A stretch of DNA of 64,000 nucleotides, from assembly GCA_963731615.1 (NCBI GenBank), contig CAVSWD010000006.1, positions 62,001-126,000 of the forward strand. Direction: 5' to 3'. The translations under genes and the position numbers were made by a program. Each line of letters opens with the position of its first letter. Positions within the stretch are counted from its first letter, which is position 1. This stretch comes from Gaiellasilicea sp963731615. GTDB lineage: Bacteria > Actinomycetota > Thermoleophilia > Gaiellales > Gaiellaceae. Positions 25,963 to 34,404 of this stretch are shown here, in pieces. The notes beneath the pieces were generated by a model. The model was not told the DNA's origin, did no database searches, and worked only from the letters and a program-made list of their open reading frames with translations.

Positions 25963-27864
25963 TCATTTGGGCGTGCTCACTCGGGCGATCTCCTCCAGCA
26001 CCTCGGGGTTCTCGAGCGTCGAGACGTCACCAGGATCCTCCCCGAGCGCCTGCGCCCGGACTGCCCGGCGGACGATCTTGGCCGATCGTGTCTTCGGCAG
26101 AGCCGTGACGTAGAGAACGCGCTCGGGCGCGAATGCCTTCCCGAGCACGGCCGCCACGGCTGCCTTGACCCCGTCCGCGTCGGGTTCGGCGCCGGGCTTG
26201 AGCGCGCAGAAGATCCACGCCGTCTCGCCCTTCACCTCGTGCGGGACGCCGATCGCGGCCGCCTCGGCCACCGAGGGATGGTCGAGCGCGGCCGACTCGA
26301 GCTCGGCCGGCCCGATCCGCTTGCCGGCGATGTTGAGCGTGTCGTCGGAGCGGCCGTGCAGGTACCAGTAGCCGTCCTCATCGACCGACGCCCAGTCACC
26401 GTGCGTCCAGACGCCGGGAAACCGCCGCCAGTAGGTCTCGAGGTAGCGCTCGTCGTCGCCCCAGATCCCGCGTGTCATCCCCGGCCAGGCGCGCGTGCAG
26501 ACGAGCTCGCCGACCTCGCCTCGCAGCGACTCCCCCGCGGGCGAGTAGATGTCCATCGCTTGCCCGAGCGCCGGGAAGCCGAGCGAGACCGGTTTCGCCG
26601 GGGCGAGGGGCGTCACGGACAGGAAGCAGGCTCCGACCTCGGTGCCGCCGGAGATGTTGACGATCGGGATTCGGCCACCGCCGGCGGCGTGCTCGTTGAG
26701 CCACGCGTATGGGCCTGCGTTCCACGGCTCGCCGGTCGTCGTGATCGACCTCAGCGAAGAGAGGTCGGCCGTGGGCTCGCCCTTCGGAATCAGCGCCCGG
26801 ACGAGCGTCGGCGAGACGCCGAGCATCGTCACGCGCTCTTCCTCGACCAGCTGCCACAGCCGGTCGTCGGGCCGGTCGGGCGCCCCCTCCATGTAGATCA
26901 CGCACGCGCCCAGGGCGCCCGCCCCCACCACCGTCCACGGCCCCATGATCCAGCCCATGTCTGTGGCGAAGAGGACGCGGTCGCCGGCGCGGATCTCGGC
27001 CTGGTAGGCGGCCTCGCGCGCGATCGAGAGCAGAAACCCTCCGTGCACGTGCAGCGCGCCCTTCGGGCGTCCCGTCGTGCCGGAGGTGTAGGCGAGCAGG
27101 TAGGGATGCTCGGCCTCGACCGCCACGGGTGCGAGCTCTCCCGGCCCGAGCTCTGCGTCCCACTCCATCGTTTCCCGGCGCCAGAGCAGCACCTGCTCGA
27201 CGGACGGCGACTTGCGCCGCGCCTCCTCGACGGTCTCGCGCATCGGCACCCGCGTGCCGCGCCGAAGAGAGTAGTCGGCGGTGATCACGACCTTCGCCCG
27301 AGCATCCTCGAGCCGCTGGACGAGCGCCGGTGCGGCGAAGCCGGAGAAGATCGGCACCTGGATCGCGCCGAGGTGCGCGCAGGCGTGCGACGCGACCGCC
27401 GCTTCGGGGCTCATCGGCATGTAGATCGCGACACGGTCGCCCGGCTCGACGCCGAGCGCCTGCAGCGCCTCGGCGACGCGCACCGTCTCACGGGAGAGCT
27501 CGGCGAACGTCCACTCTCGTCGCGCACCGTCCTCACCGCGAAACACCGCCGCGGGTGCGTCCGGTGTTCGCCGCGCCCAGGCGTGGAGACAGGCGGTGGC
27601 GAGGTTGAGCCGGGCGCCCTCGAACCAGGTCGTCCACTCGATCCCGCGCGAGTCGTCAAGGACGCGGTGCCACGGGCGTTCGAGCTCGAGCCGGAGGTCC
27701 TCGGCGACGGCGCGCCAGAAGCGCTCGGGCTCATCGACCGAGACACGATGCAGCTCCGCGTAGTCGGCGCAGGCGAGCGTGCGGGCGAGCCGCGTCACGT
27801 TCGCGGCCTCGAGTTGAGCGGCCGACGGCGTCCACGAGTACTTGACTTCGGTGTTAGCGGTCAC
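25963..27864 (-). CDS. Acetyl/acyl-CoA synthetase (AMP-forming)
   Basis: 633 residues of the ANL superfamily, acetyl-CoA synthetase-like. ATP-loop YTSGTTGRPKGALHVHGG at about residue 260, NISGGTEVGACF, GDWASVDEDGYWYLHGRSDD, and the adenylating lysine in TRSAKIVRRAVR near the C-terminus. The ACS N-terminal cap (RFWRAVAEDLRLE) is present, favouring a short acid such as acetate or propionate. GTG start at 27864 lies inside the palindromic operator at 27853-27883, so it may be controlled with the divergent efflux gene. Confidence 0.88.
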   Translation of the reverse strand: MTANTEVKYSWTPSAAQLEAANVTRLARTLACADYAELHRVSVDEPERFWRAVAEDLRLELERPWHRVLDDSRGIEWTTWFEGARLNLATACLHAWARRTPDAPAAVFRGEDGARREWTFAELSRETVRVAEALQALGVEPGDRVAIYMPMSPEAAVASHACAHLGAIQVPIFSGFAAPALVQRLEDARAKVVITADYSLRRGTRVPMRETVEEARRKSPSVEQVLLWRRETMEWDAELGPGELAPVAVEAEHPYLLAYTSGTTGRPKGALHVHGGFLLSIAREAAYQAEIRAGDRVLFATDMGWIMGPWTVVGAGALGACVIYMEGAPDRPDDRLWQLVEEERVTMLGVSPTLVRALIPKGEPTADLSSLRSITTTGEPWNAGPYAWLNEHAAGGGRIPIVNISGGTEVGACFLSVTPLAPAKPVSLGFPALGQAMDIYSPAGESLRGEVGELVCTRAWPGMTRGIWGDDERYLETYWRRFPGVWTHGDWASVDEDGYWYLHGRSDDTLNIAGKRIGPAELESAALDHPSVAEAAAIGVPHEVKGETAWIFCALKPGAEPDADGVKAAVAAVLGKAFAPERVLYVTALPKTRSAKIVRRAVRAQALGEDPGDVSTLENPEVLEEIARVSTPK

Positions 27865-27883
27865 TAACCTAGTGGGCGCTAAC
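27853..27883. promoter_or_regulatory. TetR-type palindromic operator between divergent genes
   Basis: 31-nt interrupted palindrome: outer arms GTTAGCG/CGCTAAC, inner CACTA/TAGTG, centre ACC. It covers the CoA-ligase GTG and sits 19 bp upstream of the efflux ATG. The tetR gene downstream of the pump is the obvious candidate binder (inference). Confidence 0.65.
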
Positions 27884-27902
27884 GTTCTCGGAAAGGCAGC
27901 TC

Positions 27903-29324
27903 ATGGCTCTCGCAATCTTCTCAGAGGAACGCCGGAAGTGGTGGACGCTCGCCGCAGTCTCGTTCGGGCTCTTCATGATCATGCTCGACAACACGGTGGT
28001 GAACGTCGCTCTGCCGTCGATCCAGCGGGAGCTGGGCACGGGCCTATCCGAGCTCCAGTGGATCGTCACCGGCTACGCGCTCAGCTTCGCCGCACTGATG
28101 CTGATCGGCGGCAAGCTGGCCGACGCCTACGGGCGCCGGCTCATCTTCGTGGTCGGGATCGGCGTCTTCACGGCGGCCTCGCTCTGGTGCGGGCTCGCCG
28201 ACTCCGGCGAGATGCTGATCACGGCGCGGGTCGCGCAGGGGGTCGGCGCCGCGCTGATGAACCCGGCGACGCTGTCGATCATCGCTGCCACGTTCCCGCC
28301 GAAGGAGCGGGGGATGGCGATCGGGATCTGGGCCGGCGTCTCGGCACTCGCGCTCGCGATCGGGCCGCTGGTCGGCGGCCTGCTGACCCAGCACCTGAGC
28401 TGGCACTGGATCTTCTTCGTCAACATCCCGGTCGGCGCGATCGCGATCGCGGCGAGCTACCTCTTCATCACGGAGTCGAAGGACGACACGCACGTCAGTC
28501 TCGACCTGCCCGGGCTGGCGACCTCGGCGCTCGGTCTCTTCGCGCTCACCTACGGCTTGATCGAGGCGAACGCCTTCGGCTGGACGTCGGCGCGGATCGT
28601 CGGCTCGTTCGTCGTCGCCGCCGTGTCGCTGACCGCGTTCGTCGTGATCGAGCGGCGCCGCCGGGCGCCGATGCTCGACCTGACCCTGTTCCGCAGCGGC
28701 ACCTACGCAGGGGCGAACGTCGCGATGCTGCTCGTCGCCCTGTCCATGTTCGGCGTCTTCTTCTTCGTCTCGCTGTACATGCAGAACGTTCTCGGCTACT
28801 CGGCGGTGCAGGCCGGGGCCGCGTTCCTGCCGATGACGGTGATGATCATCCTGCTGGCGCCGGTGGCGGGGAAGCTCTCCGACCGGCATGGCTCGCGGTG
28901 GCTGATGACCGGAGGGATGGTGCTGCTCGGTGTGCAGCTCCTCTACCTGTCGCGGCTGGGGGCCGGCGCCGATTTCTGGGACATTCTCCCCGGCTTCGTC
29001 ATCGGCGGCATGGGCATGGGGCTCGTGATGACGCCGACGGCCGCCGCTGCAACGCGAGCGGTTCCGGTCGCGAAGTCGGGCGTCGGCGCCGGCGTCCTGA
29101 ATGCGATGCGGCAGGTGGGCGGCTCGATCGGGATCGCGCTGATGGGTGCGATCGTCGCGCAGCAGGCGGGCGGGCGGATCAGCATCGAGGCGTTCATGGA
29201 AGGCTACGAGAGCGCGCTCATGGTCGCGGCGCTGATCGCCTTCGCCGGAGCGATCGTCGCGTTCGCGCTGGTGCGTCAGGAGGACGCCCCCGAGGCGACG
29301 GCGCCGGTCGAGTTGGCGGCATGA
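27903..29324 (+). CDS. DHA2-family (EmrB/QacA-type) MFS drug exporter
   Basis: 473 residues, ~14 TM helices. Motif A GGKLADAYGRRLIF, motif C-like ALAIGPLVGGLLTQ and the helix-1 LDNTVVNVALPSIQ segment mark DHA2 proton antiporters, which export hydrophobic or cationic compounds across the inner membrane. Preceded by the palindromic operator and followed by tetR with an ATGA overlap: a standard regulated efflux unit. Confidence 0.9.
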   Translation: MALAIFSEERRKWWTLAAVSFGLFMIMLDNTVVNVALPSIQRELGTGLSELQWIVTGYALSFAALMLIGGKLADAYGRRLIFVVGIGVFTAASLWCGLADSGEMLITARVAQGVGAALMNPATLSIIAATFPPKERGMAIGIWAGVSALALAIGPLVGGLLTQHLSWHWIFFVNIPVGAIAIAASYLFITESKDDTHVSLDLPGLATSALGLFALTYGLIEANAFGWTSARIVGSFVVAAVSLTAFVVIERRRRAPMLDLTLFRSGTYAGANVAMLLVALSMFGVFFFVSLYMQNVLGYSAVQAGAAFLPMTVMIILLAPVAGKLSDRHGSRWLMTGGMVLLGVQLLYLSRLGAGADFWDILPGFVIGGMGMGLVMTPTAAAATRAVPVAKSGVGAGVLNAMRQVGGSIGIALMGAIVAQQAGGRISIEAFMEGYESALMVAALIAFAGAIVAFALVRQEDAPEATAPVELAA

Positions 29325-29929
29325 CTCCGGCCGGTCAGACGCGCCTGCCGGCGGCCGAGCGCCGGCAGGCGATCGTCGAGGCCGCGCTGCGGGTCTTCGT
29401 GACCGGCAGCTACAGCGGCGCGACCACGGTCGAGATCGCGCGCGAAGCTTCCGTCTCGGAGCCGATCCTCTACCGGCACTTCGCCTCGAAGCGAGAGCTC
29501 TATCTGGCCTGCCTCGAGTTCGCCTGGCACTCGTTTCGCGGCGCGATCGAGACCAAACTCGAGGAGCTCGGCGACGCGCAGGCCGTGACCGCGGTCGGCC
29601 AGGCGGCGCGTGAGTTCCACGCCTCCGGCGGCGTCAAGCCCGTAACGCTCTGGATCCAGGCGCTGACGGAAGCCGGCGAGGACGAGGCGATCCAGAGCTT
29701 CCTCCGCCGCCAGCTCCGCGAGGTGCACGACTACATCGCGGGCGCGTTGCGGCGCGCGCAGGCGGCCGGCGGCGTTCCGGCCGACCGCGATCCCGACGCC
29801 GAGGCCTGGATCTTCGTCGGCGCAGCGCTGCTGCTCTCGTTCGCCGACCGCCTCGGCGGCCTGCTCGCCCCGGCCGACTTCGAAGCAATGTCCGCCCAAC
29901 GCCGCCGCTGGCTAACCGGCGCCGGCTAG
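29321..29929 (+). CDS. TetR-family repressor
   Basis: 202 residues. N-terminal HTH: RRQAIVEAALRVFV, then TTVEIAREASVSEPILYRHFASKRELYLACLE. The C-terminal ligand domain is variable and contains no obvious ligand clue. Coupled to the exporter by ATGA, so it probably represses the operon through 27853-27883. Confidence 0.9.
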   Translation: MTPAGQTRLPAAERRQAIVEAALRVFVTGSYSGATTVEIAREASVSEPILYRHFASKRELYLACLEFAWHSFRGAIETKLEELGDAQAVTAVGQAAREFHASGGVKPVTLWIQALTEAGEDEAIQSFLRRQLREVHDYIAGALRRAQAAGGVPADRDPDAEAWIFVGAALLLSFADRLGGLLAPADFEAMSAQRRRWLTGAG

Positions 29930-30013
29930 AGACCCGTCACACCGGCGAGACGACGCTCGAACGCTTGTCGAGGTGAATTTGGGCCGCGGGCGACCCTTTA
30001 GGGGTCTGCGCGC

Positions 30014-30039
30014 TTGGCATCCGCTTCGGCGGATGCCAA
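30014..30039. other. 11-bp stem capped by a UUCG tetraloop
   Basis: Arms TTGGCATCCGC (30014-30024) and GCGGATGCCAA (30029-30039) with loop TTCG, the extra-stable C(UUCG)G type on the plus strand. It is 85 nt after tetR. It may end the efflux operon transcript, but no T-tract follows. Part of the 470-nt non-coding stretch 29930-30401. Confidence 0.55.
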
Positions 30040-30049
30040 CGCATGCGAC

Positions 30050-30227
30050 GGAAAAGGAGAACGTCCCCGGCTGCGGCTCCGGGGACGTTCCATGAGGCAA
30101 GCTGCCACGAGGGCGACACTCCGTCGAGACGTGACTCTGCGGCTCAGGCACGGCCCTTCGGTTGCGGCGGTCGCCTTTCGGGTGGCGCGCCCTTGCACAC
30201 AGCCTGGCGTCCGGCCGGTGCAAGTTG
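30050..30227 (-). ncRNA. Candidate structured small RNA, family not recognised
   Basis: Bounded by a minus-strand promoter (30234-30262) and a minus-strand terminator-like hairpin: arms GAACGTCCCCGG (30059-30070 and complement at 30079-30090) followed on the minus strand by TCTCCTTTT. The ~180 nt between holds further complementary blocks, e.g. CTTGCAC/GTGCAAG (about 30189-30219). No ORF is convincing. SRP RNA, RNase P, tmRNA and common riboswitch cores were looked for and not seen. Confidence 0.45.
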
Positions 30228-30233
30228 ACCCGC

Positions 30234-30262
30234 ACTGTAGGAGCCATGTCTGAAAAAGTCAA
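30234..30262 (-). promoter_or_regulatory. Minus-strand sigma70-type promoter
   Basis: Minus-strand -35 TTGACT (30257-30262), 17-nt spacer, -10 TACAGT (30234-30239). It points away from the HTH-TPR gene into the candidate RNA. Its -35 overlaps the first of two direct repeats GTCAAGT (30258-30264 and 30271-30277, 13-nt period), which could be regulator half-sites. Confidence 0.55.
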
Positions 30263-30401
30263 GTAGCTCGGTCAAGTGATTCCGTGCTAGATTCGCTTCA
30301 CCCGCAGAATCAAGCGGTGGAGCAACCGAAAAATCCCCGCAAAGGGGTACGCGGTTCACTCCACTTCCCGCTTCACTCAGTCAACCGAGGTACCCGCAGT
30401 C

Positions 30402-31757
30402 ATGACCGAGTTCACCGCCGCCCACCGCACCGCCCCAGCCACCGGCTCTGCATCGTCCAGTGCCCGGCTCGGCGACCGTCTGCGCCTGCTGCGCGTGGCC
30501 GCCGGGTTGACGCAGACCGATCTCGCCGGCGATCGCTTCTCGAAGGAGTACGTCAGCCAGATCGAGCGCGGCAAGACGCGCCCGACCGTCGAGACGATCG
30601 CGTGGCTCGCGGAGCGGCTCAACGTCGATCCGGCCTTCCTGACGAGCGGTGTCTCGACTGACGAGCGCGGTCGGGTCGAGGCGTTGCTGGCGCGGGCCGA
30701 GGCGCTTTCGAACTCGTATCAGTACAAGGAGGCAGTTGCCGCCTACGAGGACGTCCGTGCCTCGGTGGCCGCGACGAACTCGATCGAGCTAGAGGTGCGT
30801 ACGCGCTCGGGCGAGGCTTGGGCACGGCTCCAAGAGGGGGATGTTCGCACCGCGATCGAGTTGCTCAACGGCGCCCGCGCGCTGGCCGAAGGCTCCGTCT
30901 TCTCGGACGTCGACCGGGCTGAGATCGTCTTCACGCTCGGCGTGTGCCGGTACAAGCTGTCGAGCATCTCGACCGCGGTTGCGCTGCTGGACGAGGCACT
31001 GACGCTCGCCGAGCGCTCGAACATGCCCTGCGACGGTCTCCGTTCCGACATCTACCACTGGCGCTCCCGCTGCCACCGTCGCCAGCGCGATTTCGAGGCC
31101 GCCCGCGAGGACGTCGAGCACGCACTCGAGCTCGCACAGGGCGTCGACGACCGGCGCAAGATGGCCGACGCGTACTTCCAGGCTTCGCTGGTCGCAGAGC
31201 GCACCGGGCACTGGCCCCTCTCGCGCAACTACGCCGAGCGCGCCAAGAATCTGTTCCAGGAGCTCGACGACGAGCGCACGGTGGGCCGCCTGCTCAACAA
31301 CCTCGGCGGGCTCAGCCTGCTGCTGGGCAAGCCGCAGGAGGCGATCGAGCAGCTGAAGGCGTCGTTCGCGGTCGCGGTCGAAGCCGACTCGCAGGCCGAT
31401 GCCGGCCAGGCCGTCAACGGCCTCGCCACGGTTCATCTCCGGCTCGGTGAGTGGGAGACGGCCGAGGGCAACGCGCGCGAGGCGCTGCGGTTGCTCGAAG
31501 GCCGCGTTGACTTTCTCGACGAGATCGGCCAGGCCCAGATCGTGCTCGGCCGCTCACTGCTCGAGCGGGATCGGTTCGACGAGGCGGAGGAAAGCTTCCG
31601 CGCCGCCGATGCGACCTTCGAGCAGCTTTCGTCGATCAGCCACCGCGCAGGAGCGTGGGTGGCGCTTGGAGATCTCGCCGCACGCCGCGGCGAGGACGCA
31701 GAGGCAGCCCGGCTCTACCGGAACGCCGCCGAAGCACTTCAGGACCTGCGGTTCTAG
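30402..31757 (+). CDS. XRE-HTH regulator with TPR domain (RRNPP-like receptor)
   Basis: 451 residues. HTH at about residues 25-78 (LGDRLRLLRVAAGLTQTDLA, then YVSQIERGKTRPTVETIAWL). The rest is a run of ~8 tetratricopeptide-like helix pairs (e.g. YKEAVAAYEDVRAS, AIELLNGARALAEGS, AREDVEHALELAQG, AIEQLKASFAVAVE). This HTH-plus-TPR layout is that of RRNPP peptide receptors (PlcR, Rgg, NprR), though general TPR regulators share it. Immediately downstream (20 nt) is a tiny hydrophobic-leader ORF. The upstream region has direct repeats GTCAAGT and a -10-like TAGATT at 30288, suggesting regulated expression. Confidence 0.85.
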   Translation: MTEFTAAHRTAPATGSASSSARLGDRLRLLRVAAGLTQTDLAGDRFSKEYVSQIERGKTRPTVETIAWLAERLNVDPAFLTSGVSTDERGRVEALLARAEALSNSYQYKEAVAAYEDVRASVAATNSIELEVRTRSGEAWARLQEGDVRTAIELLNGARALAEGSVFSDVDRAEIVFTLGVCRYKLSSISTAVALLDEALTLAERSNMPCDGLRSDIYHWRSRCHRRQRDFEAAREDVEHALELAQGVDDRRKMADAYFQASLVAERTGHWPLSRNYAERAKNLFQELDDERTVGRLLNNLGGLSLLLGKPQEAIEQLKASFAVAVEADSQADAGQAVNGLATVHLRLGEWETAEGNAREALRLLEGRVDFLDEIGQAQIVLGRSLLERDRFDEAEESFRAADATFEQLSSISHRAGAWVALGDLAARRGEDAEAARLYRNAAEALQDLRF

Positions 31758-31777
31758 ACCAAGAAAGGAGGAGGCAC

Positions 31778-31879
31778 ATGAAGACTCGCCTGTTGTTTTT
31801 CGCATTGTCGGCGTCCGTCGTCTTCGCCTCGTGGGGCGGCAAGCTTGAACAGATCTTTAGCTGGTCTGACGGAAGCTAG
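31778..31879 (+). CDS. 33-residue secreted-peptide-like ORF beside the HTH-TPR gene
   Basis: MKTR start, hydrophobic core LLFFALSASVVFA, then a polar C-terminal segment KLEQIFSWSDGS: the layout of an exported pro-peptide. The ribosome site AAAGGAGGAGG (31764-31774) is the strongest seen in the window, placing the ATG at the right distance and supporting real translation. It follows the regulator by 20 nt. No function is proven; a signalling peptide read by the TPR receptor is the hypothesis. A small membrane peptide is the alternative. Confidence 0.6.
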   Translation: MKTRLLFFALSASVVFASWGGKLEQIFSWSDGS

Positions 31880-31915
31880 AGCCTCTCGGAGCGGCTAGAC
31901 GACTCGCCTCGTGCG

Positions 31916-32011
31916 GTGCATATCGCGGCGCTCCGTCTGGCCGTCTGCTTGATCGCGGCAGGCTGCGGCGGCTCCTCCCCAGCGCAGGAGGAGCCGGACG
32001 CCTGGTCCTGA
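31916..32011 (+). CDS. Possible mini-lipoprotein ORF
   Basis: 31 residues from GTG 31916: a hydrophobic stretch LRLAVCLIAAGC ending in a lipobox-like AAGC, then GGSSPAQEEPDAWS. It reads like the start of an actinobacterial lipoprotein cut short. No good ribosome site. The same DNA holds a 10-bp hairpin, CGGCTCCTCC/GGAGGAGCCG (31969-31996), which could instead be a terminator for the peptide gene. Confidence 0.3.
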   Translation: MHIAALRLAVCLIAAGCGGSSPAQEEPDAWS

Positions 32012-32079
32012 CGGCGGTGTGCCGTGCTCGGATCTGACGCGGTAGTTTTCTGCGTTGTCCGAACGGGCAAAGCGAGCCG

Positions 32080-33672
32080 ATGGGGCTGCAAACCCGCCGG
32101 GCTCGCCGTGCGCTCGAGGTCGGACGCGTCGCCCGGCGTGCGAAGCTTCTGCGCGTTCTCCGCGAGATCGGCGTCGTCGGCGACCGGCCGGCGACACGCG
32201 AGCGTGCCCGAGCGTTCCGGCTTGGGCTCGAGGAGCTCGGGACGACGTTCGTCAAGCTCGGCCAGATGCTCTCGTCGCGCCCCGATCTCCTGCCGGATCT
32301 CTACATCGAGGAGCTCGGCGAGCTGGTGGACGACGTCCAGCCGTTTCCGGTTGCCGACGCTCGCCGGATCGTCGACGAGGACATCGGGCTCGAGATCTTC
32401 GCGCGGTTCGACGAGGAGCCGCTCGCGTGCGCCTCGATCGCGCAGATCCACGGCGCCCTCCTGCGCACGGGCCGCGAGGTCGTGGTCAAGGTGCGCCGCC
32501 CAGGGATCGAAGAGGAGGTCGCACTCGACCTCGACGTGCTGCGCTCGCTGACCTCGTTCGCGGAGGGCCGGTCCGAGACCGCACGGCTGCTGCAGCTGCA
32601 GGCGCTCGCGGAGGAGCTCGAGACGCACCTCGCCTCCGAGCTGGACTTCCGCGAGGAGGCCCACGGCGCCGAGCTGATCGCACAGGTCGTCTCCGAGCAC
32701 GAGCACCTGGTGGTGCCGGACGTGATCCACCCCTACGTCACCGATCGCGTTCTCGTCCAGGAGCGGATCGACGGCGAGCGGGTCGCTGCCGGCCACACCC
32801 TCGACAGCGAGCACGCCGCCGAGCTCGCACGTGAGCTCTTCCGAGCCTACGTCGAGCAGATCACCTTGCACGGCATTTACCACGCGGATCCGCATCGCGG
32901 CAACGTCCTACTCACCTCCGACGGCCGTCTCGCGCTGATCGACTTCGGCCTGCTCGGCCGAATCGACGACGACACGCGGCGCTCGCTCGGGCTGCTCCTG
33001 CTCGCGCTGGCTCAGAACCGCGCCGACGACGTCGCCGATCTGATCCTCAGCCTGTCCTTGCAGACGCTCTCGACCGACGAAGCGGGCTTTGTCCACGACC
33101 TGCGCCGAAAGCTCCCGCGTTACCACTGGCGGCCGTTGTCCGGGATCCAGGCCGGGGAAGCGCTCGCCGACCTGCAGCGGATGGCGCTGAAGCACGGGAT
33201 CGCCTTGCCGACCGGGTTTGCGCTCGTCGGGAAGACCCTCTCCCAGGCCGAGTCAGTCGCACGCGTGCTGGATCCGGCGCTCGACCCGATCGAGCTGCTC
33301 GAGGAGGACGGGCTCGAGCTGATGCTCCGCGAGACTCAGCGGCGCCTCGAGCCGGCCAATCTCGTCTCCCTGGCGTTCACGCAGCTCGAACCGCTCGTCC
33401 ACATGCCGCGGCGGCTCGGCCGGCTCGCGACGAGGCTCGAGACGGGCACGCTCAAGGTCGGTATTCAGCCGACGGGGCTCGACGAGCTCGAGCACGTCGT
33501 TCGGTCGGCCGCCAACCGGCTCGGTGCGGCGTTGATCATCTCCGCCCTGCTTGTCGCGTCGGCGCTGATGGCGCGCGTCAACGACACGATCGCGATCGTC
33601 GGCTTCGTCCTCTCCGTCGCGCTCGGCCTCTACGAGCTCTGGCGGATCCTGCGCACGCCCGGGGATCTCTAA
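32080..33672 (+). CDS. UbiB/ABC1-family atypical kinase, membrane-anchored
   Basis: 530 residues. Conserved motifs in order: KLGQMLSSRPDLLP (KxGQ), CASIAQIHGA (alanine-rich nucleotide loop of the family), VVVKVRRPG (lysine), HADPHRGNVLL (catalytic loop) and LIDFGLLG (DFG). Two C-terminal TM helices (LGAALIISALLVASALM; VGFVLSVALGLYEL). UbiB-type proteins support quinone/lipid metabolism at the membrane, possibly as ATPases. Downstream neighbours are convergent. 200 nt separate it from the peptide gene. Confidence 0.88.
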   Translation: MGLQTRRARRALEVGRVARRAKLLRVLREIGVVGDRPATRERARAFRLGLEELGTTFVKLGQMLSSRPDLLPDLYIEELGELVDDVQPFPVADARRIVDEDIGLEIFARFDEEPLACASIAQIHGALLRTGREVVVKVRRPGIEEEVALDLDVLRSLTSFAEGRSETARLLQLQALAEELETHLASELDFREEAHGAELIAQVVSEHEHLVVPDVIHPYVTDRVLVQERIDGERVAAGHTLDSEHAAELARELFRAYVEQITLHGIYHADPHRGNVLLTSDGRLALIDFGLLGRIDDDTRRSLGLLLLALAQNRADDVADLILSLSLQTLSTDEAGFVHDLRRKLPRYHWRPLSGIQAGEALADLQRMALKHGIALPTGFALVGKTLSQAESVARVLDPALDPIELLEEDGLELMLRETQRRLEPANLVSLAFTQLEPLVHMPRRLGRLATRLETGTLKVGIQPTGLDELEHVVRSAANRLGAALIISALLVASALMARVNDTIAIVGFVLSVALGLYELWRILRTPGDL

Positions 33673-33675
33673 GAG

Positions 33676-34365
33676 CTAGGCGACCCTCCCGCTCGAGCCC
33701 ACGCGCTCGATCACGACTTGCGGGATGCGGGCGCGCGGGCTGAGCCGGAGGCACATCCGAACCACTTCCGCGCAGTCGTCTGGCTGGATCATCTCCTCAC
33801 TCTTGAGGCCGGCGAACTCCGCCATCGGTGTGTCCACGAAGCCGGGGCAGATCGCGATCGCGCGTACGCCGTCGTCGTCGAGGTCGTGGTTGAGCGAATG
33901 CGTGAGCGAGATCACCGCCGCCTTCGTGGCGGCGTAGATGGGGAGGATCGGCACGGGCTGCGTGCCCGCGATCGAGGCGAGGTTGACGATCCAGCCGGTG
34001 GTCTTGCGCAAGTGCGGGATCGCCGCCTGCGTCACGAGCACGAGCCCCCGCAGGTTGATCGCGAGCTGCCGGTCGATGTGCTTCAGCTGCGCGTCCTCGA
34101 CGCGGCCCGCAATCCCGATCCCGGCCGAGTTCACGAGCACGTCGAGCCCTCCTTCGCGCTCGACGTGGCTCTCGACGACACGGGCGCAGTCGTCTGCCTG
34201 CGACACGTCCGCCGCGATTGCCTGCGCGCCGAGCTCGGCGGCCGCGGCCTCGACCTTCTCGGCCGTGCGGGACGCGAGCGTGACGGCGTAGCCCTCGCTG
34301 CGAAGCATCCTCGCGATCGCCAGGCCGATGCCCGACGAGCCACCGGTGACGAGGGCGGACGGCAC
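33676..34365 (-). CDS. Short-chain dehydrogenase/reductase
   Basis: 229 residues from GTG 34365. Classical SDR: TGGSSGIG loop, DVLVNSAGIGIAG (NAG-like), IVNLASIAGTQP (catalytic Ser) and YAATKAAVI (YxxxK). Similar to broad-range ketone/alcohol SDRs; the substrate is open. The reading frame can be extended upstream for ~360 codons but that part is antisense to selD and is rejected. Stop-to-stop with the UbiB-like gene, gap 3 bp. Confidence 0.88.
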   Translation of the reverse strand: MPSALVTGGSSGIGLAIARMLRSEGYAVTLASRTAEKVEAAAAELGAQAIAADVSQADDCARVVESHVEREGGLDVLVNSAGIGIAGRVEDAQLKHIDRQLAINLRGLVLVTQAAIPHLRKTTGWIVNLASIAGTQPVPILPIYAATKAAVISLTHSLNHDLDDDGVRAIAICPGFVDTPMAEFAGLKSEEMIQPDDCAEVVRMCLRLSPRARIPQVVIERVGSSGRVA

Positions 34366-34404
34366 GGTTTCGACTATCTCAGATCGGTGAAAGGAGTGAC
34401 TGAC

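Noticed and set aside
30050..30227. Known RNA (SRP RNA, RNase P, tmRNA, SAM riboswitch)
   Set aside because: None of their diagnostic core sequences were found on either strand.
30290..30400. Riboswitch (cyclic di-AMP type) before the HTH-TPR gene
   Set aside because: GGTGGAGCAACC looked suggestive, but the other conserved elements of that class are not present in order.
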